The notes under the pieces: generated by a model | The model's input: only the letters and a program-made list of their open reading frames with translations | What the model was told of the DNA's origin: nothing | Database searches by the model: none | Shown: one piece after another, positions 7,779 through 16,285 of the stretch | Layout: each line of letters opens with the position of its first letter | Numbering within the stretch: position 1 is the stretch's first letter | Translations under genes and position numbers: made by a program | NCBI GenBank assembly: GCA_002709955.1 | Contig: PAQY01000012.1 | Coordinates: 83,756 to 147,755 of the forward strand | Direction: 5' to 3' | DNA length: 64,000 bases | Source of the DNA: Rhodospirillaceae bacterium | Lineage (GTDB): Bacteria > Pseudomonadota > Alphaproteobacteria > UBA8366 > Aestuariispiraceae

Positions 7779-9335
7779 CTAGAAATCGGTCGGCGCGCCG
7801 CCTTCTTCCTTGCGACGGGCGACAAAGGCTTCCAATTCTTCCTTGATCGCCAGATCGATCGGGGGCGGTGTGTATTCCGCCAGGATTTCCTTATACAGCG
7901 TATGGGCACGCTCATGCGCCATCTGCGACCCAGCTTCGGCCCAGGCCTCATAATTCCGCCAGTCGGACAGAAATGGGTTATAGAAGGCATTGCGATAGCG
8001 GCTTTGTGTGTGCTGACAGCCAAAGAAATGGCCGTTCGGGCCGACTTCTTTCATCGCATCCAGCCCCAATTCATCATCTGACATATCGATCGGGCGGTTA
8101 TAATACATCCACTGTTGGATCATTTCACAGTCCATCACGACCTTTTCGAAGGAGGCACTCAATCCCCCTTCAACCCAGCCTGCTGCGTGGAAGACGACGC
8201 CACAATGGCCGCTTAACACACTGAACAGGGAATTCTGACTCTCCCAGATCGCCTGACCATCCGGCGCGTTGGAGGCATTGGCGTTAGACCCGCGCCAGGG
8301 CAGCTTATAGAATCGCGCCATCTGACCGGAAATCTGCATGGCGCGCATATATTCTGGCGTCCCGAAAGCGGGGGAGCCGGATTTCATATCCACATTGGAG
8401 GTAAAGGCCCCGAAGACCACGGGTGTGCCAGGCGTGATGTATTCCAACAGGGCGACAGCGGCCAGACATTCTGCCGTCTGCTGCACAATGGAGCCGACAA
8501 TCGTGACCGGTGCCATGGCACCCGCCAGCGTGAAAGGCGCAATGATCACCGGCTGGCGACGACGCGCCAGACGCATGGCACCATCCAGCATCGGCCAGTC
8601 ATGCTTCAGGGGAGACGAGGAATTGATATTGGTGAACATGCGGGGTTCTTCGTCAAATTCCGCATGGGTCAACCCGGCCCCGATTCGGGCCATTTCCATC
8701 GCATCCTCAACCCGGTCCGGACCCAGAGAATAGGCATGGAATACCTTATCGGTCAGGGTCAACAGGTCATAGATCGCATCCAGATGTCGGATTGACGCAT
8801 GGATGTCGATGGGCTCCACCGGATAGCCGCCATTGAAATTGATACAGTTGAACGCCTGTGACAGGCGCAGCATGTCCTGATAATCCGCGCGATTGCCGAC
8901 CCGGCGGCCCTTTTCCAGATCCATCGTATTGGGCGGGCTGGCGACCATGCCGAAGGCGGCGCGGCCATTTCCAATCTCAATCTTTCGGGCCGGATTTCTG
9001 GGGGTTATGGAAAAGCTTTCCGGGGCACGGGCAACCATTTCCATGACAAAATTGCGATCAAACTTCACATTGAACGTGACCGGATCCACGTCACATCCAG
9101 CCTCTTTCAGGATGTCCCGCGCTTCTTCGTTCAGAAACAGAATACCGACTTCTTCCAGCACGCGCATCGCGGTGTCGTGGATCTTGTTCACCCCCTCTTC
9201 ATCCAAGGGTTCGGTGGGTTTATCGATATAGGTCAGCTGGCCCCAGGGCATTTGATGCAGGGCGCTTGCCGCATCTGCTGTGTCGCGGTTTTGAAGGCGG
9301 GTAGAGCGTCCTGATGAGCGTCCGGGGCGGGCCAT
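7779..9335 (-). CDS. MttB-like corrinoid methyltransferase family protein (non-pyrrolysine)
   Basis: A 518-residue member of the trimethylamine:corrinoid methyltransferase (MttB) superfamily, reading through without an internal amber codon, so of the non-pyrrolysine type. Recognisable blocks are TAMRVLEEVGILFLNEEARD near the N-terminus, VASPPNTMDLEKGRR, NFNGGYPVEP, and the C-terminal GPNGHFFGCQHTQSRYRNAFY. Characterised non-Pyl members demethylate glycine betaine and related quaternary amines in anaerobes using a corrinoid protein. No corrinoid protein or activase gene is seen in this window, so the acceptor is unknown. It lies 46 bases downstream of tdh on the same strand and is probably in the kbl-tdh operon, linking one-carbon/methylamine use with threonine-glycine metabolism. 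Confidence 0.8.
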   Translation of the reverse strand: MARPGRSSGRSTRLQNRDTADAASALHQMPWGQLTYIDKPTEPLDEEGVNKIHDTAMRVLEEVGILFLNEEARDILKEAGCDVDPVTFNVKFDRNFVMEMVARAPESFSITPRNPARKIEIGNGRAAFGMVASPPNTMDLEKGRRVGNRADYQDMLRLSQAFNCINFNGGYPVEPIDIHASIRHLDAIYDLLTLTDKVFHAYSLGPDRVEDAMEMARIGAGLTHAEFDEEPRMFTNINSSSPLKHDWPMLDGAMRLARRRQPVIIAPFTLAGAMAPVTIVGSIVQQTAECLAAVALLEYITPGTPVVFGAFTSNVDMKSGSPAFGTPEYMRAMQISGQMARFYKLPWRGSNANASNAPDGQAIWESQNSLFSVLSGHCGVVFHAAGWVEGGLSASFEKVVMDCEMIQQWMYYNRPIDMSDDELGLDAMKEVGPNGHFFGCQHTQSRYRNAFYNPFLSDWRNYEAWAEAGSQMAHERAHTLYKEILAEYTPPPIDLAIKEELEAFVARRKEEGGAPTDF

Positions 9336-9381
9336 AAACTATCCTTTTCAAAGGCCGGTGATTATAGAACTAGGCGATTTT

Positions 9382-10410
9382 TCAGGCGGCCAGGTCCAGA
9401 ACGACCTTGCAGGCTTGGCCTGAATTTAAGGCGGTGAAACCGTCTTCGAATTTTTCAAAGGGCAATCGGTGCGTAATCACCGGGCTGACATCCAGACCGC
9501 TTTGCAGCATGGCGATCATCTTGTACCAGGTCTCAAACATTTCGCGCCCATAGACGCCCTTGAACTGTAGACCTTTAAATATCGCGGCGGTTAAATCTAG
9601 CTCTACCGGCGTCGCAAAAAGTCCTAGAAGCGCCATCTTGCCCCCGTGGTTCATGGCACCGACCATGTCATTCAGGGCACGCCCGGCCCCGGACATTTCC
9701 AGCCCGACATCAAAGCCTTCGGTCATGTCCAGGTCCCGCATCACGTCTGACAGCTTTTCCTTATCGGCCCGCACACCACGGGTCGCACCCATTTTTTCTG
9801 CCAGGCGCAGACGATCATCGGACAAATCGGTGACAACGATATGGCGTGCCCCCACATGCCGGGCGACGGCGGCTGCCATCAGGCCAATGGGCCCCGCGCC
9901 GGTGATCAGCACGTCCTCGCCCACAAGGTCATAGGATAGGGCCGTGTGGACGGCATTGCCCAACGGGTCCATGATCGCGACGATATCGTCTGAAATGCCG
10001 TCTGGAATGGCACAGACATTGTGTTCAGGGATTGTCAGATAGTCGGCAAAGGCTCCCTGGCGATTGACGCCAACACCGACGGTGTGATTGCACAAATGCT
10101 CCCGTCCTGCGCGGCAATTGCGGCATTTGCCACAGACCAAGTGCCCTTCCCCCGAAACGCGCTGACCCGGTTTGACCAGGGTTACTTCTTCGCCCACGGC
10201 CTCAACAACACCGCAATATTCATGGCCGACCACCATGGGCACGGGAATGGTCTTCTGTGCCCAGGCATCCCAGTTATAGATGTGCAAATCAGTGCCGCAA
10301 ATTGCGACCCGCTGAACCTGGATCAGGACGTCATGCGGGCCGGGCACAGGTTTTTCCGCTGTTCCCATGGACAGGCCGACGGCTCGTTCAGATTTGTACA
10401 GTGCGCGCAT
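9382..10410 (-). CDS. tdh: L-threonine 3-dehydrogenase
   Basis: A 342-residue zinc-dependent medium-chain dehydrogenase, the usual length for Tdh. Residues near the N-terminus read [16 protein letters not shown] and [15 protein letters not shown], giving the catalytic zinc ligands Cys and His-Glu. The structural zinc loop is [19 protein letters not shown]. The NAD-binding Rossmann motif is [14 protein letters not shown]. It oxidises L-threonine to 2-amino-3-ketobutyrate, the substrate of Kbl encoded 24 bases upstream. The pair degrades threonine to glycine and acetyl-CoA in the cytoplasm. Confidence 0.95.
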   Translation of the reverse strand: MRALYKSERAVGLSMGTAEKPVPGPHDVLIQVQRVAICGTDLHIYNWDAWAQKTIPVPMVVGHEYCGVVEAVGEEVTLVKPGQRVSGEGHLVCGKCRNCRAGREHLCNHTVGVGVNRQGAFADYLTIPEHNVCAIPDGISDDIVAIMDPLGNAVHTALSYDLVGEDVLITGAGPIGLMAAAVARHVGARHIVVTDLSDDRLRLAEKMGATRGVRADKEKLSDVMRDLDMTEGFDVGLEMSGAGRALNDMVGAMNHGGKMALLGLFATPVELDLTAAIFKGLQFKGVYGREMFETWYKMIAMLQSGLDVSPVITHRLPFEKFEDGFTALNSGQACKVVLDLAA

Positions 10411-10434
10411 TGCTTGGGTCCTTAGAAACGAGGG

Positions 10435-11634
10435 TCAGGCGATCAGTCCGATGTCGCGACCGACTTTGGTGAAGGCATTAATGGCATGATCCAATTGCTG
10501 GCGGGTATGGGCGGCTGACATCTGGGTGCGGATCCGCGCTTTGCCCTTTGGCACAACAGGATAAGAGAAAGCGGTCACATACAGGCCTTCCGCCATCAAT
10601 CCCGCCGCCAGTCTGGTTGCCAGAACGGCATCCCCGGTCATGACGGGAATGATCGGATGGTCGCCTGGCACCAGATCAAAACCGGCCTGCATTATGCCCT
10701 GGCGAAAATGTTTGGCATTCTGGCGCAAGGTTTCGCGCAATTCTTCGCCCCCTTCCAGTAAATCCAGTGCGGCCAGGGTCGCGGCACAGATCGACGGGGC
10801 TAGCGCGTTGGAGAACAGATACGGCCGTGCCCTTTGGCGCAACAGGGCCACAATGGGGGCGGGGCCAGCGATATACCCGCCCGACGCACCGCCCAGGGCC
10901 TTCCCGAACGTACCACTGAGCAGCTGCACGCGTCCTTCGACGCCATGGTGGTCCGGTGTCCCGGCCCCGCGCGGTCCCATGAAGCCAACAGCGTGGCTGT
11001 CATCGACCATAACGGTGGCGTCATAGCGTTCCGCCAGGGCGCAGATGGCGGGCAGGTCCGCAATAATGCCATCCATGGAAAAAACACCATCAGTCACGAT
11101 CAGGCGCAGCGCTGCATCCTGACTTTCCTTCAAGCGGGCTTCCAATTCTTCCATGTCATTATTGGCATAGCGATAGCGCTGAGCCTTGCACAGCCGCACG
11201 CCATCAATGATGGAGGCATGATTCAACGCGTCGGAAATGATCGCATCTTCTGGACCCAGCAGGGATTCAAATATCCCCGCATTGGCATCAAAGCAGGAGG
11301 AAAAGAGGATCGCATCTTCGGTCTTCAGGAAATCCGCCAGGCGGCTTTCCAACTGGCGGTGCAGGTCCTGGGTGCCACAGATAAACCGAACCGACGCCAT
11401 GCCAAATCCATGGCTGTCCAGCGCTTCCTTGGCGGCGTGGATCAGGCGGGGATCATCGGCCAGCCCCAGATAGTTATTGGCACACAGATTGATCACATGT
11501 TGGGCGTTTCCATCATCCAGGGTATCAATCTCGCTGGATTGGGCACTGGTGATCGTGCGCTCCCGCTTCATCAGCCCGTCCGCTTCAATCTGTGACAGGG
11601 TATCTTGGGCATGTTGGATCAGGGAACGTGTCAT
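10435..11634 (-). CDS. kbl: 2-amino-3-ketobutyrate CoA ligase (glycine C-acetyltransferase)
   Basis: A protein of about 399 residues, the normal length of Kbl, of the PLP-dependent alpha-oxoamine synthase family. Key segments are [16 protein letters not shown], the [11 protein letters not shown] loop that contacts PLP, and the Schiff-base lysine in [16 protein letters not shown]. It cleaves 2-amino-3-ketobutyrate with CoA into glycine and acetyl-CoA, completing the Tdh pathway. I chose ATG 11634 (MTRSLIQHA) as the start; in-frame upstream codons would run through the operator repeats. The promoter region contains two copies of a 13-base element between this gene and the XRE-cupin regulator. 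Confidence 0.93.
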   Translation of the reverse strand: MTRSLIQHAQDTLSQIEADGLMKRERTITSAQSSEIDTLDDGNAQHVINLCANNYLGLADDPRLIHAAKEALDSHGFGMASVRFICGTQDLHRQLESRLADFLKTEDAILFSSCFDANAGIFESLLGPEDAIISDALNHASIIDGVRLCKAQRYRYANNDMEELEARLKESQDAALRLIVTDGVFSMDGIIADLPAICALAERYDATVMVDDSHAVGFMGPRGAGTPDHHGVEGRVQLLSGTFGKALGGASGGYIAGPAPIVALLRQRARPYLFSNALAPSICAATLAALDLLEGGEELRETLRQNAKHFRQGIMQAGFDLVPGDHPIIPVMTGDAVLATRLAAGLMAEGLYVTAFSYPVVPKGKARIRTQMSAAHTRQQLDHAINAFTKVGRDIGLIA

Positions 11635-11652
11635 GGCGGTGCTTTCATTTTC

Positions 11653-11684
11653 GATATCCAGGAATTTGTATGATATCCTGGAAT
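11653..11684. promoter_or_regulatory. Two 13-base repeats upstream of kbl, candidate operator
   Basis: GATATCCAGGAAT (11653-11665) and GATATCCTGGAAT (11672-11684) differ only at the central base and start 19 bases apart, about two helical turns. Each copy is itself nearly palindromic around CCWGG. They fill the 56 bases between kbl and the upstream regulator gene, the place expected for the XRE-cupin protein to act on the kbl-tdh promoter. Binding by that regulator is inferred from location only. Confidence 0.5.
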
Positions 11685-11690
11685 TCACTG

Positions 11691-12311
11691 TCAACGGATG
11701 ATTTGCCTGACCTGCGCATCATATTGCTGGGGCAGGGCAACCAGCAGGATCGCGCGCGATGGGCCGCTGGCCGTATTGATAATCTGATGCGCGCGATCTG
11801 CCTGATAGCGTAACGTGTCTCCCGCCCTGGCTTCAACCCGCGTGTCGGCCACTTCGACGGCAACAGACCCATCAAGACAGGTTAAATGCTCATACGTGCC
11901 CATGGCATGGGGGTCAGACGCCAGGATACCGCCGGGCTCCATCCGCATTTCATACCATTCTATCGGCAGAACGGTGCGATAGGGGCTTAACATCTGTAGG
12001 GTTACCAAGCCATCGCGGCTTTTGCGGGTGGGGGTCGAATAGGCATGGCTGTGTTCGATCACCGGCGTTTCCGCCTGTATTGTTTCGGTCAGGTCTGCCA
12101 TGTCCAGCCCCAGCGATTGCATCAGGTTCCAGACCACGGCAAAGGTCGGGTTGACTGTGCCGCGCTCTACCTGGCTTAACATGGATTTTGACACGCCACT
12201 GCGTTCTGACACCTGTTCCAGGGTCAGGCGGTGCTGTTTACGCGCCTTGCGGACGATTGCGCCAAGCTGTGGCGGTGGCACCAGGTTGTCTTTCACGCAG
12301 GATTCTCCCAA
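11691..12311 (-). CDS. XRE-family regulator with C-terminal cupin domain
   Basis: A 206-residue protein with an N-terminal Cro/C1-type helix-turn-helix (about residues 16-75, [20 protein letters not shown]) and a C-terminal cupin (about 110-195, [17 protein letters not shown] and [14 protein letters not shown]). This two-domain type, as in PuuR and SutR relatives, senses a small molecule in the cupin and controls neighbouring catabolic operons. It sits directly upstream of kbl-tdh on the same strand, so control of threonine breakdown and perhaps of itself is likely. A GTG start at 12296 is possible. The inducer is not deducible here. Confidence 0.85.
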   Translation of the reverse strand: MGESCVKDNLVPPPQLGAIVRKARKQHRLTLEQVSERSGVSKSMLSQVERGTVNPTFAVVWNLMQSLGLDMADLTETIQAETPVIEHSHAYSTPTRKSRDGLVTLQMLSPYRTVLPIEWYEMRMEPGGILASDPHAMGTYEHLTCLDGSVAVEVADTRVEARAGDTLRYQADRAHQIINTASGPSRAILLVALPQQYDAQVRQIIR

Positions 12312-12387
12312 ATCTAAGCATTCCGAAAGTTCAATATATCGAAAAACTGAAATAAAAACATAGAACAGTGTTGTCTCTACTCATTTC

Positions 12388-12570
12388 GTCACCCCGCACT
12401 TGTTGCGGGGTTCAGGGGCGGCGGGTGAATTTGGTGCGTGTGGCTCTGGATTCCCGCCTGCGCGGGAATGACGGCTTCACTATTTAGTCACCCCGGACGT
12501 GATCCGGGGTCCAGGGCAGCAGGTCGTGAGTCGGGCGTTCCGCTCTGGAGTAACGCCTGCGTGGGAATGG
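12388..12570. repeat. Tandem REP-like palindromic units
   Basis: This intergenic stretch is two successive copies of a composite unit. Each has a GTCACCCCG...CGGGG palindrome (12388-12416 and 12487-12515), followed about 30 bases later by a GCCTGCG-centred palindrome ending GGGAATG (12447-12474 and 12545-12570, the latter degraded). Related palindromes occur at 61964-62207. Such elements are widespread in alphaproteobacterial intergenic DNA; here they separate the XRE-cupin gene from the IclR gene. No gene is seen between 12312 and 12586. Confidence 0.75.
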
Positions 12571-12586
12571 CAAAGGGAAGGTGACG

Positions 12587-13363
12587 CTAACCCAGGGCCA
12601 GCCCGACATCATGGGCGGCCTCTTTCAGGGCGGGGGTGAAGTCTTCGATCATGTCCTTGACCGCGACACGGCCCTTATTGACGACAACATTCAGCGCGCC
12701 CACGGCGGTGCCTGACACGCCCAGCACCGGAACGGCGACCGACAGGGCCCCCATTTCAAATTCTTCATCAGTGGCGGCATAGCCCTGATTTCTGGTGCGA
12801 TCCAGGATCACCTTTAAGGCACCACGGTCAATTACAGTGTTGGGGGTTTCTGATCTAGGCGCGATCTGGGCCATAAGACGGTCGCGCTCTGTTTCGCTGA
12901 CATGTGCCAGATAGGCACGCCCGATGGCGGTGGCCGCCATGGGTAATCTTGCCCCAATGGTAAACCGTGTGGAAAACAGGCGATCCTCACAAATTGCATG
13001 GGCGACATAGACCATATCCGTGCCGCTGGGCAGGCCCAGGGAACAGGTTTCCCGCATGGTATTGGATGCCTGGCGCAGGATCGGGTTCACCCGGTCGCCA
13101 ATCTCACTGGACCGCAGAAAGGAAAAGCCCAGGGTTAGGATCTTGGGGGTTAAATTGAACCGGCCATTTTCCTGGGTTGCATAGCCCATGGCTTCCAGGG
13201 TGCGCAGGATTCGCCGTGCCCCGGCGCGGCTGAATCCTGTCAACCGGGCGGCATCGGCAATTGTCATGGTCTGGGTGTCCGGCCCAAAAGCAGCAATCAG
13301 GGTCAGGCCCTTGGCCAGGGTCTGGACAATCTCGCTGTCTTTGACCACCGGGACATCATTCAT
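12587..13363 (-). CDS. IclR-family transcriptional regulator (PcaR/PobR-like)
   Basis: A protein of about 258 residues with an N-terminal winged helix-turn-helix (about residues 12-75, MTIADAARLTGFSRAGARRI) and an IclR effector domain. The early VKDSEIVQTLAKGLTLI block and the C-terminal GYAATDEEFEMGALSVAVPV are typical of the PcaR/PcaU/PobR branch that controls aromatic catabolism. The start at 13363 (MNDVPVVKD) lies one base after the glutamine-synthetase-like stop, so it is translated from the same minus-strand operon. The neighbouring Rieske oxygenase and divergent pobA share an intergenic operator with the three-half-site layout known for PcaU/PobR, and I infer this protein binds there. 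Confidence 0.88.
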   Translation of the reverse strand: MNDVPVVKDSEIVQTLAKGLTLIAAFGPDTQTMTIADAARLTGFSRAGARRILRTLEAMGYATQENGRFNLTPKILTLGFSFLRSSEIGDRVNPILRQASNTMRETCSLGLPSGTDMVYVAHAICEDRLFSTRFTIGARLPMAATAIGRAYLAHVSETERDRLMAQIAPRSETPNTVIDRGALKVILDRTRNQGYAATDEEFEMGALSVAVPVLGVSGTAVGALNVVVNKGRVAVKDMIEDFTPALKEAAHDVGLALG

Positions 13364-13364
13364 T

Positions 13365-14789
13365 CTAGAAAATCTCGAAATATTCGCGCTGTTCCCAATC
13401 GGTGACTTCTGCAAAGAAACGGGCCAGTTCCGCCTTTTTCAAGGTGACCAGATAATCGACAAAGGCATCGCCCCAGGCTTTGCGATAGAAGGCGCTGCCG
13501 CTGAAAGCATCAATGGCTTCCAATATCGTGCGGGGCAGCAGGACCCCTTCGGCATAGGGGGCTTCGGTCGGGGGCGGTGGTTCAGCCTGGCGCGTCATGC
13601 CATCCATACCGCACAGGACTTGGGCGGCCAGGCACAGATAAGGATTGGCAGCCGGTTCCGGGGCGCGGTTTTCAATCCGGGTTGCAGGATCCCCTGGGGC
13701 ACCAACAACCCGCAGCATCGCGCCCTTGTTATCCATGCCCCATAAAATGCGATCTGGCGCCAGGACGAAGGGGCGATAGCGCTTGTAACCATTGATCGTC
13801 GGGGTGGTTAGAAGGCAGCTTGCCGCCGCATGGTCCAGCAATCCAGCCAGGAAATTCTTGCACAATGGGGACAGGGGCTCTTGCGCATCGACAAAGGCGG
13901 GTTTGCCCGTGTCGCGATGGATCAGGGACTGATGCACATGCCAGCCATTGGAGAATACTTCTGGCAAGGCCGGGCGGCACATGAAGGTCGCGTGATAGCC
14001 GATGCGGCGCAGGGCCTGCTTAATGGCGCTGCGGAACAGCACGGTACAGTCAGCCGTCTTCATCGTATCCTGGGGGTGGAATGTGGCTTCGACCTGGCTG
14101 GGGCCGAATTCCACTTCCAGACTGCGCAGGGGCAGGGACAGGCCTTCACAGACGGTTCGGATGGTCTCAAAGACCGGTTCCAACTCGTCTGCCTGACTTT
14201 CGGTCAGATACTGATAACCGCGCGTCACCAGTGATGTTTCAACAGGGGCTGGCGGATGGCCCGCATCCTGATAGGCCAGCTTCTTACTCTCCAGTTTCAG
14301 GACCGTGAATTCCAGCTCTAACCCGCTGCGATGTTCATACCCAGCCTCCGCCAGCAGGGTCAGGGCATTGCGCAGGCGCGACCGCGTACAGAACGGCATC
14401 GGCGTCCCGTCTTTCAGTGCCAGATCACATAACAGCCACCCGGTCTTTTCCGCCCAGGGCAGAATTTGGAACGTATCCGGGTCGGGCATCATCATGATGT
14501 CACCCGCCCCCTTCAGGCCGGGCAGGTCATAGCCGCCTTCCTTCGTCCATACCGGGAAGACGGTGCGGTGGGATGTATCCTTCAACAGCAGGGTGGATGT
14601 CATGGCACAGCCATTTTCTAGGGCATCCTGAAGCCCGGAAACAGGGATCGTTTTGCCCCGCAGCAATCCGTGCTGATCCGCGAAGGACAGCCGGACACTT
14701 TCGACCCCAGCGGATGATACGCGATCCAGGATGTCTTGAATCCGGGTGCGCCGGTCCGATGGACCGACGGTTTCAAATGAAAGCTTCAT
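13365..14789 (-). CDS. Glutamine-synthetase-like gamma-glutamyl-amine ligase
   Basis: A 474-residue GS-fold protein with the N-terminal beta-grasp part (about 25-120, including DQHGLLRGKTI) and the catalytic barrel. The catalytic Glu motif reads GLELEFTVLK, then EVEFGPSQVEATFHP, NGWHVHQSL, TTPTINGYKRYRP and RIENRAPEPAANPYL. It differs enough from nitrogen-assimilation GlnA to suggest a substrate other than ammonia. Homologues make gamma-glutamyl derivatives of amines such as anilines, isopropylamine or polyamines before oxidation. Eight bases from the Rieske oxygenase and upstream of an IclR regulator, it probably activates an aromatic or alkyl amine for ring oxygenation. No gamma-glutamyl amidase gene is seen beside it. 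Confidence 0.8.
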   Translation of the reverse strand: MKLSFETVGPSDRRTRIQDILDRVSSAGVESVRLSFADQHGLLRGKTIPVSGLQDALENGCAMTSTLLLKDTSHRTVFPVWTKEGGYDLPGLKGAGDIMMMPDPDTFQILPWAEKTGWLLCDLALKDGTPMPFCTRSRLRNALTLLAEAGYEHRSGLELEFTVLKLESKKLAYQDAGHPPAPVETSLVTRGYQYLTESQADELEPVFETIRTVCEGLSLPLRSLEVEFGPSQVEATFHPQDTMKTADCTVLFRSAIKQALRRIGYHATFMCRPALPEVFSNGWHVHQSLIHRDTGKPAFVDAQEPLSPLCKNFLAGLLDHAAASCLLTTPTINGYKRYRPFVLAPDRILWGMDNKGAMLRVVGAPGDPATRIENRAPEPAANPYLCLAAQVLCGMDGMTRQAEPPPPTEAPYAEGVLLPRTILEAIDAFSGSAFYRKAWGDAFVDYLVTLKKAELARFFAEVTDWEQREYFEIF

Positions 14790-14797
14790 GTTTGACC

Positions 14798-16132
14798 CTA
14801 TTCCGCAGCAATACTGTCAGTGCCAAAATACCAGGGGGCAGCCTCGCGCCGTTTTTGCTCGCTGGCAAGCCACGCGCTGCGCCAGGTGTCATGCGGGGCC
14901 AATGTATCGATGGCAATTGGCCCTTTGATCGCACCCGGGCCGCCCGGCGTATCCAGGATTGGCAGGATTCCTTCACCCTTTGCGACGGTTTTGATCGCCC
15001 GCAGCAGCAGGCGGCGATAGGCGGCGATTGCCACATCGGTCTGGCCCAGATGTTCCTTGGTCCGGTCCTGAATGGGGCCGGGCGATTCGACGGCCCATTG
15101 ATCATGGACATTGATATCATCGCCCATGCCGGTATAGGTGCGCATCTTTTGCTCTACCGGGTCATAGCCATAGCCATTCTGTTTGCCGACCTTCGGGATA
15201 TAGTCTGGCATGATATACAGGGCTTCGCGCTGTTGGCGCATTTTGACCTTGTCCACGGCATTCCCGAAGCTGGTAAAAATTGCATACCAATAGCAGGTGA
15301 CATCATCAATCGGGACATGCCATTGGGTGATGGTCATTTCATTGGACATCGGAATGGTGATTGCCTGGGGGAAGACCTGATTGGTGACGCGGACATGCAT
15401 TGCCTGTCCATCCAGGTCCCGCAGCGCCATGATGCGCAGGCCGTAATCGGTCGTTTCCACATCAATCTTGGGGCGCGGAAAATCGCGCAGGATGCGGGTC
15501 ATCGGGATATCGGTATCCCCAACGTAATCGCGGAATTGCTTGCCATAGGCATCGGCCGGGTCGTCATCTTCCAGATAGCGATGCAGGAAGGAGGCATGTG
15601 CCGGGTCGATCCCGACTTCCAGGGCCTGTAGCCAATTGCTTTCGATCAGCCCTTTAAAGGCAAAGGTGTGGCTGTCGGGGGCGGTGAAACAATCCAACTC
15701 TGGGAAGGCGGGTGGTTCCCCTGTCCCCAGATAGCCAAACAGAATGCCATTGCGCACCGAAACCGGATAGGCCGTTGTCTTGATGCGGCTTGCCAGTTGG
15801 CTTTCCTCCGGTTCTGCCGGGGTTTCCAGGCATTGGCCATTCGTGTCGAATTTCCAGCCATGGAAGGGACAGCGAATGCCGCCATCTTCTAACCGCCCAT
15901 AGCATAAATCCGCCCCGCGATGGGGGCAGTGGCGATCGATCAGCCCATAGGTGCCGTCTTCGTTGCGAAAGGCGACCAGCTTTTCCCCCAACAGAGTGAC
16001 CGGGCGGACAGGGCGCGGTCCGTCGAATTCATCGACCAGTGCGACCGGCTGCCAATAACGGCGCAACACGGCCCCTGCCTCTGTCCCCGCGCCAATTTCC
16101 GTCAGTTTGCGATTCATCTCTGCACTGATCAT
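14798..16132 (-). CDS. Rieske non-heme iron oxygenase, large subunit
   Basis: A protein of about 444 residues. The N-terminal Rieske [2Fe-2S] motif is CPHRGADLCYG plus CPFHGWKF (about residues 65-95), and the mononuclear-iron motif GIDPAHASFLHRY has the usual two histidines near 180. Length and sequence resemble phthalate dioxygenase/VanA-type single-component terminal oxygenases. It would use electrons from a separate reductase, not seen in this window. The start is ATG 16132 with GGAGGG just upstream, rather than the TTG at 16144. It is the first gene of the Rieske / GS-like / IclR operon, divergent from pobA. The substrate is probably an aromatic acid or gamma-glutamyl anilide, by inference from the neighbours. 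Confidence 0.88.
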   Translation of the reverse strand: MISAEMNRKLTEIGAGTEAGAVLRRYWQPVALVDEFDGPRPVRPVTLLGEKLVAFRNEDGTYGLIDRHCPHRGADLCYGRLEDGGIRCPFHGWKFDTNGQCLETPAEPEESQLASRIKTTAYPVSVRNGILFGYLGTGEPPAFPELDCFTAPDSHTFAFKGLIESNWLQALEVGIDPAHASFLHRYLEDDDPADAYGKQFRDYVGDTDIPMTRILRDFPRPKIDVETTDYGLRIMALRDLDGQAMHVRVTNQVFPQAITIPMSNEMTITQWHVPIDDVTCYWYAIFTSFGNAVDKVKMRQQREALYIMPDYIPKVGKQNGYGYDPVEQKMRTYTGMGDDINVHDQWAVESPGPIQDRTKEHLGQTDVAIAAYRRLLLRAIKTVAKGEGILPILDTPGGPGAIKGPIAIDTLAPHDTWRSAWLASEQKRREAAPWYFGTDSIAAE

Positions 16133-16146
16133 TTCACCCTCCAATT

Positions 16147-16171
16147 TGTTCGAATAACGAACATGTGTTCG
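16147..16171. promoter_or_regulatory. Three half-site operator between Rieske gene and pobA
   Basis: TGTTCG (16147-16152) and CGAACA (16158-16163) form a perfect inverted repeat around AATAA, and a third TGTTCG (16166-16171) follows as a direct repeat. PcaU/PobR-type IclR regulators are known to use a palindrome plus a third repeat of the same half site. The site lies within 40 bases of the Rieske start and about 115 bases before pobA, so one regulator could control both directions. Confidence 0.6.
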
Positions 16172-16285
16172 ATATACAGTATGCCAAAAGAATCTATGGG
16201 CGTAAACTGTTTCATTTTCTGGGTTCCTGGCCGGTGCAGGCCTAATCTGACGCCAGGAAACGCGCTATTTCAGGAGAGCCTTTTC

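Noticed and set aside
7779-9335. Pyrrolysine-containing MttB
   Set aside because: No in-frame TAG within the gene; it reads through as an ordinary frame.
10834-11595. 253-codon plus-strand frame
   Set aside because: Shadow of kbl, which has complete family motifs.
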